Assembly: GCA_028710485.1 (NCBI GenBank)
Contig: JAQTTZ010000023.1
Span: 1-46,036 of the forward strand
Length of the DNA stretch: 46,036 bases
Source of the DNA: Bacteriovorax sp.
GTDB lineage: Bacteria > Bdellovibrionota > Bacteriovoracia > Bacteriovoracales > Bacteriovoracaceae
Direction: 5' to 3'
Shown here: in pieces, positions 1 through 8,451 of the stretch
Layout of the letters: each line of letters starts with the position of its first letter
Position numbering within the stretch: the first letter of the stretch is position 1
Notes under the pieces: model-generated
Told to the model about the DNA's origin: nothing
The model's input: only the letters and a program-made list of their open reading frames with translations
The model's database searches: none
Translations under genes and position numbers: made by a program

Positions 1-1
1 A

Positions 2-1177
2 AATCTCGAAGAAAAGAAATTAGAGAAATTCTCACTCCCATCCATCTCTCTTATATTAGGGACTCGTCTTTTTAATAAAGAACAATATGAGAAGGCCTAT
101 GAAATTCTTTCAAGAATTCCAGAAACACATAAATTTGCAATCGAAGCTAACCTCATGAAAGGGACTATTAAAAATCTTCAAAGAAAACATATTGAGGCAC
201 TTAATTTGTATGGGCTTTGCTCACAAAGAGCTGCACAACAAGAAAGCATTGCCACTGGCGATAAACTTAAGCGTTACTACTCATACTTAAAAGAGACATG
301 TATCATCAGAACCGCAAGAGTTAAAATTGAAGATAAAAAATATGAAGAGGCCCTTGAGCTCTATGAGCAAATTGATAAACGTTCATATAAATGGCCTTAT
401 ATCCTTATGGATAAAGCATGGGCCCATTATTATTTAAAAGACTATAACCGCGCTATTGGTCTAACCGTTACTTACAAATCTCCTCTTCTCGAAAGCTATT
501 TTTTCCCGGAAGCAGAAGTGTTGATGGCACTTTCTTATTACAATCTATGCCTTTGGGATGATGCCCTTAAAGTTGTTGATCATTTTTATGATTATTATCA
601 ACCAAAAGCAGATGCTTTAAAAGAAATTTTAGGACAAAATAAAAAATCGGATACCTACTTTCTGGATCTGTATTACGCTGACCCAAAAACTCGTGAGAAT
701 TTAAATCCGTTTATTAGAAATCTAATTACTCAAACTAGAAAACAAGTAAAGTTCAATCTGGACTTGGCGAGTTTAAAAGCAGCTAAGGATGAGTTAGCAC
801 TTATTAAGAAATTAAAAAACAAAAATGAATTCACTAATGGATTAGAAGCTAACCTTGAGTCCACAATAGCTTTCATTGGAGCTAAAATTAATTTCTATAT
901 TAAAAAAGAGATATTCACATTTATCAACGAAATTCATAAACACAGCTACTCTATGTTTAACCTAAAACTTGAACTTTTATCTAAGAAAAGAGCTGAGATT
1001 TACAATACTAAAGCAGATCAGGTTGCGACCCGTGACCGTGGATCAGAAAATAATATAAATCGTAAAATTACCCAATACTTCTTTGATTTCAATGGCTCAT
1101 TCTGGGCAGATGAACTTGGTGACTACTCGTTTGGATTAAAATCACAGTGCTCAGGTGCTAATAAGGAAGAAAAATAA
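2..1177 (+). CDS. TPR-type protein, 5' end outside the window
   Basis: The frame is open from the first bases of the window, so the ATG at 155 is an internal Met and the gene begins upstream. The visible 391 residues are helical with TPR-like spacing, for example 'KYEEALELYEQIDKRSY' and 'DYNRAIGLTV', followed by a Lys-rich helical second half. No membrane segment or enzyme motif is visible. It is the first visible gene of a tight same-strand run ending with TolQ/TolR/AgmX-type proteins; the next ORF starts 1 base after its stop. Known context: TPR proteins accompany the TolQ/TolR-like motors of myxobacterial gliding systems. Its job as a periplasmic scaffold is inferred, since the N-terminus, and so any signal peptide, is not visible. 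Confidence 0.75.
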   Translation, partial: NLEEKKLEKFSLPSISLILGTRLFNKEQYEKAYEILSRIPETHKFAIEANLMKGTIKNLQRKHIEALNLYGLCSQRAAQQESIATGDKLKRYYSYLKETCIIRTARVKIEDKKYEEALELYEQIDKRSYKWPYILMDKAWAHYYLKDYNRAIGLTVTYKSPLLESYFFPEAEVLMALSYYNLCLWDDALKVVDHFYDYYQPKADALKEILGQNKKSDTYFLDLYYADPKTRENLNPFIRNLITQTRKQVKFNLDLASLKAAKDELALIKKLKNKNEFTNGLEANLESTIAFIGAKINFYIKKEIFTFINEIHKHSYSMFNLKLELLSKKRAEIYNTKADQVATRDRGSENNINRKITQYFFDFNGSFWADELGDYSFGLKSQCSGANKEEK

Positions 1178-1178
1178 G

Positions 1179-1466
1179 ATGAAAAATAAGACAAGAAATA
1201 AAATGAAAAATATTTTGATCATAACATTCACCTTAATGAGTTTCGCCATTCATGCCGAAGATAAAGCACCAGACAAAAAAAGCACCGTCTATAAATACAA
1301 AGAGTACGAAGTCATCGACTTGGGAAGTATGGAAATCAAAGGTCAGATTATCGCTCCTGGAGATTTAACTGTTAACGAGCGCGAAAGAAAAGTCTTTAAA
1401 CGCTCCCTACTAGAAAAAAACAATTTTGACTTTGAAAACAAACGAGAAATAGAAAATTTACGATAG
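1179..1466 (+). CDS. small secreted protein of the gliding-type operon
   Basis: This 95-residue protein has a basic N-terminus, a hydrophobic stretch (ILIITFTLMSFAIHA) and a likely signal peptidase site after AIHA. The ATG at 1179 was chosen because AAGGAAG lies 9 bases upstream; a GTG at 1155 would overlap the previous gene, and an ATG at 1203 lacks a good ribosome site. The mature part is short and charged, with 'YEVIDLGSMEIKGQI' in the middle, and no catalytic motif. It sits between two TPR genes, 1 base after one stop and 11 bases before the next start. I do not recognise a named family with certainty; small proteins of this kind occur in AgmX/TolR operons of Deltaproteobacteria and relatives, so a structural role in that complex is an inference. 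Confidence 0.65.
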   Translation: MKNKTRNKMKNILIITFTLMSFAIHAEDKAPDKKSTVYKYKEYEVIDLGSMEIKGQIIAPGDLTVNERERKVFKRSLLEKNNFDFENKREIENLR

Positions 1467-1477
1467 GACCTACTCAT

Positions 1478-4411
1478 ATGATAAAAACTCTACTCCTTTC
1501 CCTATTCATTTTATCTTCAACAACCACTCTTGCTGAAGTCCCCAAAGACCCTGCCCGTGATGCTGCAGAGAAATGGTCAAAACTAATGACTCTTGTTAAT
1601 CGAGAGATTCAAACGATCAAGAATAACAAATACTCCGGACCTGAACTAAAACACCGGTTGTTTGAATTATATTCTGAAAAAATCAAGCTTATCAAAGAAA
1701 AGGAAAACTTAACTTTACTTAAAGCTGATCCTAAGAATGTTGCGAGCAATGGAAAAGATTCTTATTTTAAAGCGTCTCGCGAGCAGTATGTGACTGCTCA
1801 GAAATACGCAATTGCTCTTGTAAAAGAATACCCTCAATACAATCGCATTAGTGAAATTTACTACGCTCTGGCCATCAACTCAAGAGACTATGGAACCAGT
1901 CAGGAAACTGAACAGTTTCTAAAACTCTCCATCAAGTACAGCAAAGATAATTCAACAACAATGTATAATGCCAAAACAGCATTGGCGGAATTTTACTACA
2001 ATAACAAAAAGTACAACGATGCCATCTCGTATTATCAGGACGTCTTAAAAACCAATAATGATGAGTGGTATGGAAAGCACTTGTACAATGCTTCTTGGTG
2101 CTACCTAAAACAGCGCAATTTCAAAAAGGCTCTTGAGCTCATTAAGGAATCATTCGAAACAACTAAAAATAAAAAATACGTTTCAATGAGAGAACAAATC
2201 AATAATGCTATTGGAATTTTTTACGTCCAGGCCGATGCCACCAGAGAAGGGATCGAATTCTATGAAAAGAACACTGCTCCATCAGCGCCGTGGCTCCTCA
2301 CGATGGCATCATCGTCAATGAACAAGAATAACTTCTCTTTAACTGATGAAGTATTAAGAGCAGCACTTAGAGACACCCAAAAAAGAAAAGATACAAATAT
2401 GGAAATGAAGGTCCGTCTTGCTCAGTTGGATATTTACCGCGAAAGTAAAAAGGATGAACTTTATTTCGAAACGGCAAATAACATTCTAGATCTAAATAAG
2501 AAACAAAAACTAGATGCTGACGATCTATTTATGGCGACTAATAAAATTAAAGAAGTTGCCGGATTTATGCAAATAAATTTAGTCAAAGATAAAACGCGCG
2601 AAGAAGTTATTTTCAACAAAGAAGACTATAAAAAGATCATACGATATTTCGATATTCTTTCATCTTTGGATAAGAAAAATAAAAATCAGTACCGCTACTA
2701 TCAAGGGGAAACGGCATTATCAACTCATGATTACCAAACAGCATTGAAGTACTATGTACGAGCAGTAATGAACTCAAAAATTACTAAAGACAAAGGTGAA
2801 GTAACCAGAAAATCTCTGGATGCTATGCTTTCAACCATTGAATTAGCAAAATTAAAAAAACAAAAAGAAGATGAATATACTATCTTTGCTTTCAAGAACT
2901 TTGTTCTAATCTATCCTCAGTCAGATAAGTCTCAGACTATTTACCAAAAGCTTTTTAGTAAATACTATGAACTTCATAAGACTAAAAAAGCTGTAAACAT
3001 TCTTTTAGTTTACAAGCTTAACTACAGAGAAGATGTAAAGATTCACCGTGAAATGTTAACTCAAATCCTCGATACCTATATCAAAGAAAAAAATACAGAC
3101 AAGTTAGCTTACTGGGTAAATAAAATAGAGAAAGGCTACTTAAGTTTTAACTCTGAATATATCCAAAATTCAATCGCCATTTTGGGAGGCCTTCTTTTTG
3201 ACAAGTACCAGGCAATGGAAAAGGTTGGAAAATACAAAGAAGCGATGAAAGGATATGAATCAATCTATGATTCAAAACAATATCCGACAAGGACAAAGGC
3301 AGAAGCGGCCTACGCTATTGCTACTCTTTATCAAGAACAGAATAAAGCAAAAGACTCATACAAATGGCTTAAAAAAAGTTTAGAAATCTATGAAAATAAA
3401 GATTTACTAAAAGTCACTCCGTCACTTTTAGTTTTAGCAAAAGGATACCGACTTCTTCAGAACTTTGAGTTATCTAGTGAATTGGCCAATCAAATTTCAA
3501 AAAGATTTTGTGACGTTGAGTATGTAGGAAAAGATGGTTTTTATGAACTTCTTTTGAGCAACAGCTCAATTGAAGAATCTCAAAGTAATAAGTTAATTAA
3601 ACTAGAAGACGAAAATAAGAAATGTAGTTTGGAAAAGAGATTTGTTGAAAAAACACAAATCGATAATTTCGAGCGTCTTATCTTAAATGATAATATGAAA
3701 GAAATTAATGCCTATTTTCAAGCTCATGCGGAAAACGACAAACTGGCCCGTCAGATGGGGCGTTATTTAAAATTTAAATTCTGGCAAGCTCCTTTGGATT
3801 CTAAAGAAAAAATGAAAAATGAAATTTTGGCCCTAAATGCAGCAACGCCTGCTCTTAACCTCGATGGGATGTTCTCTCAGTATGACCGCGTACTTGAATT
3901 CAGAGAAAAGGCCAATAACTTAAAATTTGAATTCACAGCACTTACAAAATTTGATGATGAAAAGTACAACTCAGAAATGGAGCAGTATTTTTCTATTATC
4001 ACAGAACTCAATAAAGAGGCCGTGGCGCTTTCCAAAGACTCGACCCCAGAAGAAGTAATCCTAATTCGTGGAGTGCTCTCAAATCCATATTATTCATTGG
4101 TAAAAACGATCAATTCATTCATCCCGCAAGGGGTAGATACGAAGTACCTAGAGGGCTTTAAACAGGGAATGCGCCAAATTACTGAGTCACTGACGGCCAA
4201 GGGCCTGCAAGTTGATCGCGAAAAAATGGCATATTTGGAGAAAAATAATTTTTTCTTCGAAGTTCAAAAATATGATAAATTCGAAAACATCAAAGGCAAG
4301 GAAGGCAAAAATGAAGAGGCCCTACAAGTTAGATTACAGAATAATTTAAACTACCATGAGGCCATTCTCTTCTCGAATACTTTAGATTTAAGCAGAGGCC
4401 AACGAAAATGA
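1478..4411 (+). CDS. large exported TPR protein
   Basis: This 977-residue protein opens with a clear signal peptide (MIKTLLLSLFILSSTTTLA), so the long TPR solenoid should be periplasmic. TPR-like units are visible at 'YNDAISYYQDVLKTNNDEWY', 'NFKKALELIKESFETT', 'DYQTALKYYVRAVMNS' and 'KYKEAMKGYESIYD'; the last 250 residues are helical without obvious repeats. An AGGA ribosome site lies in front of the ATG at 1478. The stop overlaps the start of the downstream lipoprotein gene (ATGA at 4408-4411), which implies translational coupling. By context it resembles the large periplasmic TPR scaffolds of gliding or envelope-motor clusters (AgmU/GltD-like in role). That match rests on architecture and neighbours, not on an alignment. 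Confidence 0.75.
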   Translation: MIKTLLLSLFILSSTTTLAEVPKDPARDAAEKWSKLMTLVNREIQTIKNNKYSGPELKHRLFELYSEKIKLIKEKENLTLLKADPKNVASNGKDSYFKASREQYVTAQKYAIALVKEYPQYNRISEIYYALAINSRDYGTSQETEQFLKLSIKYSKDNSTTMYNAKTALAEFYYNNKKYNDAISYYQDVLKTNNDEWYGKHLYNASWCYLKQRNFKKALELIKESFETTKNKKYVSMREQINNAIGIFYVQADATREGIEFYEKNTAPSAPWLLTMASSSMNKNNFSLTDEVLRAALRDTQKRKDTNMEMKVRLAQLDIYRESKKDELYFETANNILDLNKKQKLDADDLFMATNKIKEVAGFMQINLVKDKTREEVIFNKEDYKKIIRYFDILSSLDKKNKNQYRYYQGETALSTHDYQTALKYYVRAVMNSKITKDKGEVTRKSLDAMLSTIELAKLKKQKEDEYTIFAFKNFVLIYPQSDKSQTIYQKLFSKYYELHKTKKAVNILLVYKLNYREDVKIHREMLTQILDTYIKEKNTDKLAYWVNKIEKGYLSFNSEYIQNSIAILGGLLFDKYQAMEKVGKYKEAMKGYESIYDSKQYPTRTKAEAAYAIATLYQEQNKAKDSYKWLKKSLEIYENKDLLKVTPSLLVLAKGYRLLQNFELSSELANQISKRFCDVEYVGKDGFYELLLSNSSIEESQSNKLIKLEDENKKCSLEKRFVEKTQIDNFERLILNDNMKEINAYFQAHAENDKLARQMGRYLKFKFWQAPLDSKEKMKNEILALNAATPALNLDGMFSQYDRVLEFREKANNLKFEFTALTKFDDEKYNSEMEQYFSIITELNKEAVALSKDSTPEEVILIRGVLSNPYYSLVKTINSFIPQGVDTKYLEGFKQGMRQITESLTAKGLQVDREKMAYLEKNNFFFEVQKYDKFENIKGKEGKNEEALQVRLQNNLNYHEAILFSNTLDLSRGQRK

Positions 4412-5283
4412 GAACAGCGATATTTAAAAATTCATTAATCGTAATCTCGGTAATGTTTGTAGGCTGCGCTACTCAAAACTTTAGTAAGAAAATTGAAACT
4501 GCTGATGTGGATCTTTTGAAAGAAGAATCGCTAATGAGATACAATACCACCCGCCTTGAAACAATGGATGGTGCTGAAAGTGATTTTATCTCTAAGGCGC
4601 TACTGGCCTGTCACCAGAAAAAGTTTACCAAGGGCATGGGGATTTTAGAAGTAGAAATGCATAAAAATAAAACTAATCCATTCTACTGGAATGCATTAGG
4701 GACGTGTTACTCGCTTTCAAAAGATTATACGAAAGCCCTTTTTTATTATGACCTGGGAGTGGAAGCGCTACCGATGATTAAAGACCAAAGTAAAGTATTA
4801 GCAGAAGCAACACTCGCTAATAACTTAGGATTGATCCATTTGAATTTTAAACGTTACAACGAAGCTTTTGACTCATTTTCGAGATCAAAAAATTTGCTGC
4901 CAAACTTTTTCACTCCTCAGTTTAATATTGCACAGTTGTTTATAGAATTTAATGAGAATGATAAGGCATTAGAGATTTTAAAGAAGTTAGAAGTAAAAAA
5001 TCCTGACGATATTGATTTACTCTACTCTCTCTCACTTATCTATTTTAGAAAAAATGATTTAGATAAATCTTTTGCGACCATTAAACGCGTAAAAGCAAAT
5101 TACCTGAATCGTCCAGATATCGTAGGTCTTTATGCTTATAACTTAATGAAGAAGAATCGTCTTGCCGAGGCACGTGAGATTATTGAAAAACGCCTCTATG
5201 CAGATGAATATAACCAAAGAAATAAAATTTTGCTCGAAGAAATTAACTTGAAAATAAAAGAACAAGCTAAGTCAGAGAAGTAG
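4408..5283 (+). CDS. TPR lipoprotein
   Basis: The 291-residue product has a short signal peptide ending in a lipobox (MFVGC), so it should be cleaved before Cys20 and lipid-anchored, probably in the outer membrane. The rest carries TPR units, for example 'NPFYWNALGTCYSLSKDYTK', 'NNLGLIHLNFKRYNEAFDSF' and 'PDDIDLLYSLSLIYFRKNDL'. It overlaps the preceding large TPR gene by 4 bases and is followed, after 80 bases, by a TolQ-type gene. In known gliding clusters a TPR lipoprotein (AglT/GltE type) links the periplasmic scaffold to the outer membrane. The same role is inferred here from the lipobox and the gene order. Confidence 0.8.
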   Translation: MRTAIFKNSLIVISVMFVGCATQNFSKKIETADVDLLKEESLMRYNTTRLETMDGAESDFISKALLACHQKKFTKGMGILEVEMHKNKTNPFYWNALGTCYSLSKDYTKALFYYDLGVEALPMIKDQSKVLAEATLANNLGLIHLNFKRYNEAFDSFSRSKNLLPNFFTPQFNIAQLFIEFNENDKALEILKKLEVKNPDDIDLLYSLSLIYFRKNDLDKSFATIKRVKANYLNRPDIVGLYAYNLMKKNRLAEAREIIEKRLYADEYNQRNKILLEEINLKIKEQAKSEK

Positions 5284-5363
5284 TTTAAGTCTCAAAACAT
5301 TAACCTTTGGAACTGGAGCAGTAATGGCCCAGCCAATATCTCTTAAGTGAAGAAGGAGTTCCT

Positions 5364-5975
5364 ATGGATTTTATCACAGTATTTAAGCAAGGTGGATTTA
5401 TCATGTACCCGTTAATGATCTTTTCAGTAGCAATTTGGATAGTGGCCATCCAAAAGATTCTCTACCTTATGAAATTTAAAAAAGACGCCCACAAATATCA
5501 AGACGAAGCTTCAAGAATTATCGTGACTCAAAAATTACATGAAATGGAAGCTCTCTATAAGAATTGTCCTGATGTCATCGCAAAAGCTCACTACGCAGTA
5601 TTCGATGAAGCTCTTGGAAAAGATGAATACGAGCAAAGACTTGCAAGACGCTTGAGCGAGACTAATGCTGATCTAAAAAAGAACTTGTGGATTCTTGGTA
5701 CTATTGGTTCTTCAGCTCCATTCGTCGGTCTCTTCGGAACTGTTTGGGGTATCATGGGTGCTTTTAAGGCGATCGGATCATCTGGGAAAGCAGGATTTGC
5801 AGTTGTTGCGGGTACTATTTCTGAAGCTCTAATTGCGACTGCTGGTGGGATCATCGTGGCCGTCTTTGCGGTCATTCTTTATAACTATCTTCAAACTAAA
5901 ATCAGTGGAATCGCCAGAGAATTTAAAAACGATTTAGGTGATATGGCCGACCAGTACCATACTTTAAAAAGATAA
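5364..5975 (+). CDS. MotA/TolQ/ExbB-family proton channel
   Basis: The 203-residue protein has the three-helix TolQ/ExbB layout: a first membrane segment (MYPLMIFSVAIWIVAIQKIL), a cytoplasmic loop of about 90 residues, and two C-terminal helices. The family signature 'GLFGTVWGIMGAF' is present, followed by the helix around 'ALIATAGGIIVAVFAVILY'. A strong ribosome site (AAGGAG) precedes the ATG. Such proteins form the pentameric channel around a TolR/ExbD dimer and convert inward proton flow into motion of periplasmic partners. The next gene is the TolR partner and the one after is AgmX-like, so this is probably a gliding-type (AglR/AglX-like) motor rather than the housekeeping Tol-Pal channel: no tolA, tolB or pal is adjacent. 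Confidence 0.9.
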   Translation: MDFITVFKQGGFIMYPLMIFSVAIWIVAIQKILYLMKFKKDAHKYQDEASRIIVTQKLHEMEALYKNCPDVIAKAHYAVFDEALGKDEYEQRLARRLSETNADLKKNLWILGTIGSSAPFVGLFGTVWGIMGAFKAIGSSGKAGFAVVAGTISEALIATAGGIIVAVFAVILYNYLQTKISGIAREFKNDLGDMADQYHTLKR

Positions 5976-6024
5976 TTGGTAATAGGTTTGAAAGTTAAAA
6001 ATTACAAAACGCGAGGATACTTAT

Positions 6025-6453
6025 ATGTCGATGGGAAAAATGAGTGATGGCGACGATGATGATGACATCGTTTCAGAGATAAATATGACTCCGCTAATTG
6101 ATATTATGCTAGTGCTTCTGGTTGTCTTTATGGTTTCTTCTTCGGTTGCTCTTGAATCAGGGATGGACATAGAACTACCAAAGACAGCATTAACTAATCA
6201 GAAAAAAGAAGCTGAAATATTAGTTATTTCACTCTCCAAAGATGGTCACGTGGCAGTCCATGGAAAACAAGTACTTCCTTCTGAAATTTCACGCAGAATT
6301 GCCAGCTCACTGGCCGAATTAAAAACAGACTCCGTTATTCTTGAAGGAGATACTTCGGCCAATCTTGGAAAAGCAATCGAGTTGATGGATATGGCAAAGG
6401 TTGCAGGAGCTAAAAATTTCTCAATTGCAGCGGAAGAAGGCAAAAAGAATTAA
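6025..6453 (+). CDS. TolR/ExbD-family biopolymer transport protein
   Basis: The 142-residue protein has an acidic N-terminus (SDGDDDDD), the ExbD/TolR signature 'INMTPLIDIMLVLLVVFMV' forming the single membrane helix, and a small periplasmic domain. The Asp in PLIDI is the residue that in this family carries protons through the TolQ channel. A GAGG ribosome site precedes the ATG at 6025. It lies directly downstream of the TolQ-type gene. The family works as a dimer inside the TolQ pentamer and contacts peptidoglycan or partner proteins with its periplasmic domain. Confidence 0.9.
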   Translation: MSMGKMSDGDDDDDIVSEINMTPLIDIMLVLLVVFMVSSSVALESGMDIELPKTALTNQKKEAEILVISLSKDGHVAVHGKQVLPSEISRRIASSLAELKTDSVILEGDTSANLGKAIELMDMAKVAGAKNFSIAAEEGKKN

Positions 6454-6481
6454 TTAGAACGGTATTGTAGGAAGTGATCGC

Positions 6482-7522
6482 ATGACGGCAACAACCTCAA
6501 AATTAACATTGCCACGACGAAACTTTACCAAAGACGAGTCGAGCAAGCGCTTTTTTAGAAAAGCAGTTATAGGAAGTTTTTTACTGCACGTATTTTTGTT
6601 CTTAATGAAGTTACCACAAGGTGAACTGCAAACGCCTGTTAAAGAAAAGCTGAGCTCTATTAAAATGAATTATATTACTCCTTCTGAATCCTATAGAAAG
6701 AAGAAAGAAATTACTAAAGAGCAAATTGCAAAAGTAAAAACCTTCGCCGAAGCAGGAGCAAAAGTTGTTACGAGCAACACCGCTGGCGTAACTGGCGACC
6801 CGACTCAGACCAAAACTCAAAAAGTCCAAAAGTCTAAGGCCGGCTCACCTAAAAAGGGTCCTCTCTCCAGCCCAAATGCTCCTGGTGGAGCTTTGGGAGA
6901 TTCTGCTAATAAAGGTTATGAGTTTAAAGGGAAAGGCCTTAAGGCCTTAATGGGAAATAGTGCGACGATGACTCTCGCCGCAGGAGCTGGAACTGAAGGC
7001 GGCCATGGAGCTACCGGAGGAACTGGTTTAGCGAATAAAGGAAATAACTTAACTGGAGACTATAGAGCTCCAGCAGGTATGGGAGATGGTTCTGGACATC
7101 TTGGTGGTAAAGATGCGGTTGGAAATTATGACCGTTCAACAACGACCAGAGGCCTTGCCAATAAAAAAGGAATCGATACCGCATTCGTGCAAGCAGACAC
7201 AGTGGTATTGGGCTCAATTGATCCCGAAATCCTTCGTAAGATCTTGGGTGAGTACTTAGCTCAGTTTAAATTTTGTTACCAACAAGAGCTTCAAGAGCAA
7301 TCTGAAAAAATTAAAGGGATCGTGGATTTAAATTTCAGAATTGAAGGTGATGGAAAAGTTTCTAAAGTTAATATCAAATCGGCACAAACTAAATTCTCAG
7401 ATCGTGGGATAAGTTGTATGTCGAATATTTTAAGAATGATCGATTTCCCTAAGCCAAAAGGTGGTGGATTAGTTGATGTAAGACAGCCGCTTAATTTCTT
7501 TTCTGAAAGTACTAAAATCTAA
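6482..7522 (+). CDS. AgmX/GltJ-type TonB-like energy transducer
   Basis: The 346-residue protein has a basic N-terminus, one membrane helix at about residues 25-42 (AVIGSFLLHVFLFLMKLP), a long Gly/Ala/Lys-rich flexible middle, and a compact C-terminal domain ending 'GISCMSNILRMIDFPKPKGG'. That last part matches the AgmX/PglI C-terminal domain, a TonB-C-like fold. The ATG at 6482 has AGGAAG upstream. This is the last gene before a strong terminator, so TolQ, TolR and AgmX-like proteins end one transcript. In the known systems such proteins carry motor force across the periplasm; here the target would be the TPR proteins encoded upstream. Assignment to the family is good, the exact orthologue is uncertain. 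Confidence 0.8.
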   Translation: MTATTSKLTLPRRNFTKDESSKRFFRKAVIGSFLLHVFLFLMKLPQGELQTPVKEKLSSIKMNYITPSESYRKKKEITKEQIAKVKTFAEAGAKVVTSNTAGVTGDPTQTKTQKVQKSKAGSPKKGPLSSPNAPGGALGDSANKGYEFKGKGLKALMGNSATMTLAAGAGTEGGHGATGGTGLANKGNNLTGDYRAPAGMGDGSGHLGGKDAVGNYDRSTTTRGLANKKGIDTAFVQADTVVLGSIDPEILRKILGEYLAQFKFCYQQELQEQSEKIKGIVDLNFRIEGDGKVSKVNIKSAQTKFSDRGISCMSNILRMIDFPKPKGGGLVDVRQPLNFFSESTKI

Positions 7523-7533
7523 TAACAGAGCTT

Positions 7534-7565
7534 AAAAAACCCACATTCCGAAATGTGGGTTTTTT
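7534..7565. terminator. bidirectional intrinsic terminator
   Basis: An 8-bp stem (cccacatt / aatgtggg) with a four-base loop is flanked by six A on the left and six T on the right, so it can work on both strands. It separates the convergent AgmX-like and histone-like genes. Confidence 0.92.
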
Positions 7566-7583
7566 CTTTTTCAATTCAAATAA

Positions 7584-8192
7584 TTATTTCTTTTTAGCTT
7601 TTTTGGCGGCAGCCTTCTTAACTGGAGCTTTTTTAGCTACGGCCTTCTTAACTGGAGCTTTTTTAGCTGCGGCCTTCTTAACAGGAGCTTTTTTAACGAC
7701 GGCCTTCTTAACAGGAGCTTTTTTAGCTGCGGCCTTTTCAACAGGAGCTTTTTTAACGACGGCCTTCTTAACAGGAGCTTTTTTAGCTGCGGCCTTTTCA
7801 ACAGGAGCTTTTTTAACGACGGCCTTCTTAACAGGAGCTTTTTTAGCTGCGGCCTTTTCAACAGGAGCTTTTTTAACGACGGCCTTCTTAACTTCAATTT
7901 CCTTAAGTGGGGCCTGCTTTACTTCTTCAACCTCTTTAACAATGATTGCAGGAACTTTCTTCGCAATTTTTATATCAGTTTCACTCGTAGGATTTTCGCC
8001 AAGGAGCAATTGATATTCATGCACCAAAGTATTGTAAAATTCATAGGATTCTTCAGGTTTAAGATTTTCAAATAGGACTTCGTACTTTAACCAAACACTT
8101 TCATTTTTATGCTTTATTAAGTTAAGAACATAAGCACATTTTTGAACATAATTGACTTTAGTTTTATCAAATATTTTTTCTGGAAAAGACAT
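7584..8192 (-). CDS. histone H1-like alanine/lysine-rich DNA-binding protein
   Basis: The 202-residue protein has two parts. Residues 1-90 form a mixed, partly acidic domain ('[20 protein letters not shown]'). Residues from about 100 to the end are decapeptide repeats of the type [10 protein letters not shown] / [10 protein letters not shown], the composition of histone H1-like proteins such as AlgP and Hc1-type proteins, which bind DNA non-specifically. The repeats are encoded by near-perfect 30/60-bp units. A ribosome site (GGGGAG) lies just upstream of the ATG. The long frame on the opposite strand is a by-product of the repeats. The folded N-terminal half is unusual for a simple H1 tail and could give specificity. 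A role in nucleoid compaction is inferred from composition only. Confidence 0.82.
   Translation of the reverse strand: MSFPEKIFDKTKVNYVQKCAYVLNLIKHKNESVWLKYEVLFENLKPEESYEFYNTLVHEYQLLLGENPTSETDIKIAKKVPAIIVKEVEEVKQAPLKEIEVKKAVVKKAPVEKAAAKKAPVKKAVVKKAPVEKAAAKKAPVKKAVVKKAPVEKAAAKKAPVKKAVVKKAPVKKAAAKKAPVKKAVAKKAPVKKAAAKKAKKK
7621..7890 (-). repeat. coding tandem repeat, nine 30-bp units in 60-bp pairs
   Basis: Nine consecutive 30-bp units encode ten-residue Lys/Ala/Pro repeats of the H1-like protein. The three 60-bp blocks 7681-7740, 7741-7800 and 7801-7860 are identical base for base, while the blocks at both ends have diverged. Perfect identity, including silent positions, indicates recent expansion or ongoing homogenisation, so copy number probably varies between strains. 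Confidence 0.95.
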
Positions 8193-8263
8193 AGAAACTC
8201 CCCGCTTTAAAAGTTACTTTTCTATCTTATAGGATTTCTCAATAATTTTCATCTAATAATTTA

Positions 8264-8331
8264 GGGGGTGGGATTTTTGCCCCCAATTGGCCTATCGAGG
8301 AATTTTTGCCCAACCAAAAGTTCTGGGTGGG
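8264..8331. other. G/C-rich hairpin-forming intergenic element
   Basis: Inside the 259-bp AT-rich gap between the divergent H1-like and secreted-protein genes lies a G/C-rich island. It holds GGGGG (8264-8268) facing CCCCC (8280-8284), a near-direct repeat ggRATTTTTGCCC at 8270-8282 and 8299-8311, and an imperfect hairpin CCCAACC (8309-8315) with GGGTGGG (8325-8331, one mismatch). No ORF over 30 codons crosses it. It could be a regulatory leader or a protein-binding site; nothing more can be said from sequence. Confidence 0.4.
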
Positions 8332-8451
8332 AATCTACTTTTGTCTCGAATCATTGATTTATAGAGATTTAAAATCATGGTGTAAATTGTGCAAATTCAG
8401 ATTTCGCAAAGACTACCCATTCATTTTTTAACTATATTATTGGAGCTCCAG

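Noticed and set aside
5364-6453. TolQ/TolR pair considered as the housekeeping Tol-Pal system.
   Set aside because: There is no tolA, tolB or pal; the neighbours are TPR proteins and an AgmX-type protein, which fits a gliding-type complex better.
7621-7890. Regular 30/60-bp repeats considered as a CRISPR array.
   Set aside because: There are no unique spacers; the units are contiguous and encode in-frame decapeptides.
7637-7897. Second minus-strand frame of Arg/Leu-rich repeats ([10 protein letters not shown] type).
   Set aside because: It is a frame-shifted reading of the same tandem repeat, without a ribosome site, and lies entirely inside the H1-like gene.
7555-8013. Open frame on the plus strand opposite the H1-like gene, encoding hydrophobic FLTGAFL-type repeats.
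   Set aside because: It is created by the 30-bp repeats of the real minus-strand gene: Lys/Ala codons read backwards become Phe/Leu/Ala. It also begins inside the terminator T-tract.
8389-8451. Extended N-terminus of the small secreted protein.
   Set aside because: The extension hides the signal peptide behind 21 residues and lacks a ribosome site; the ATG at 8452 has both.
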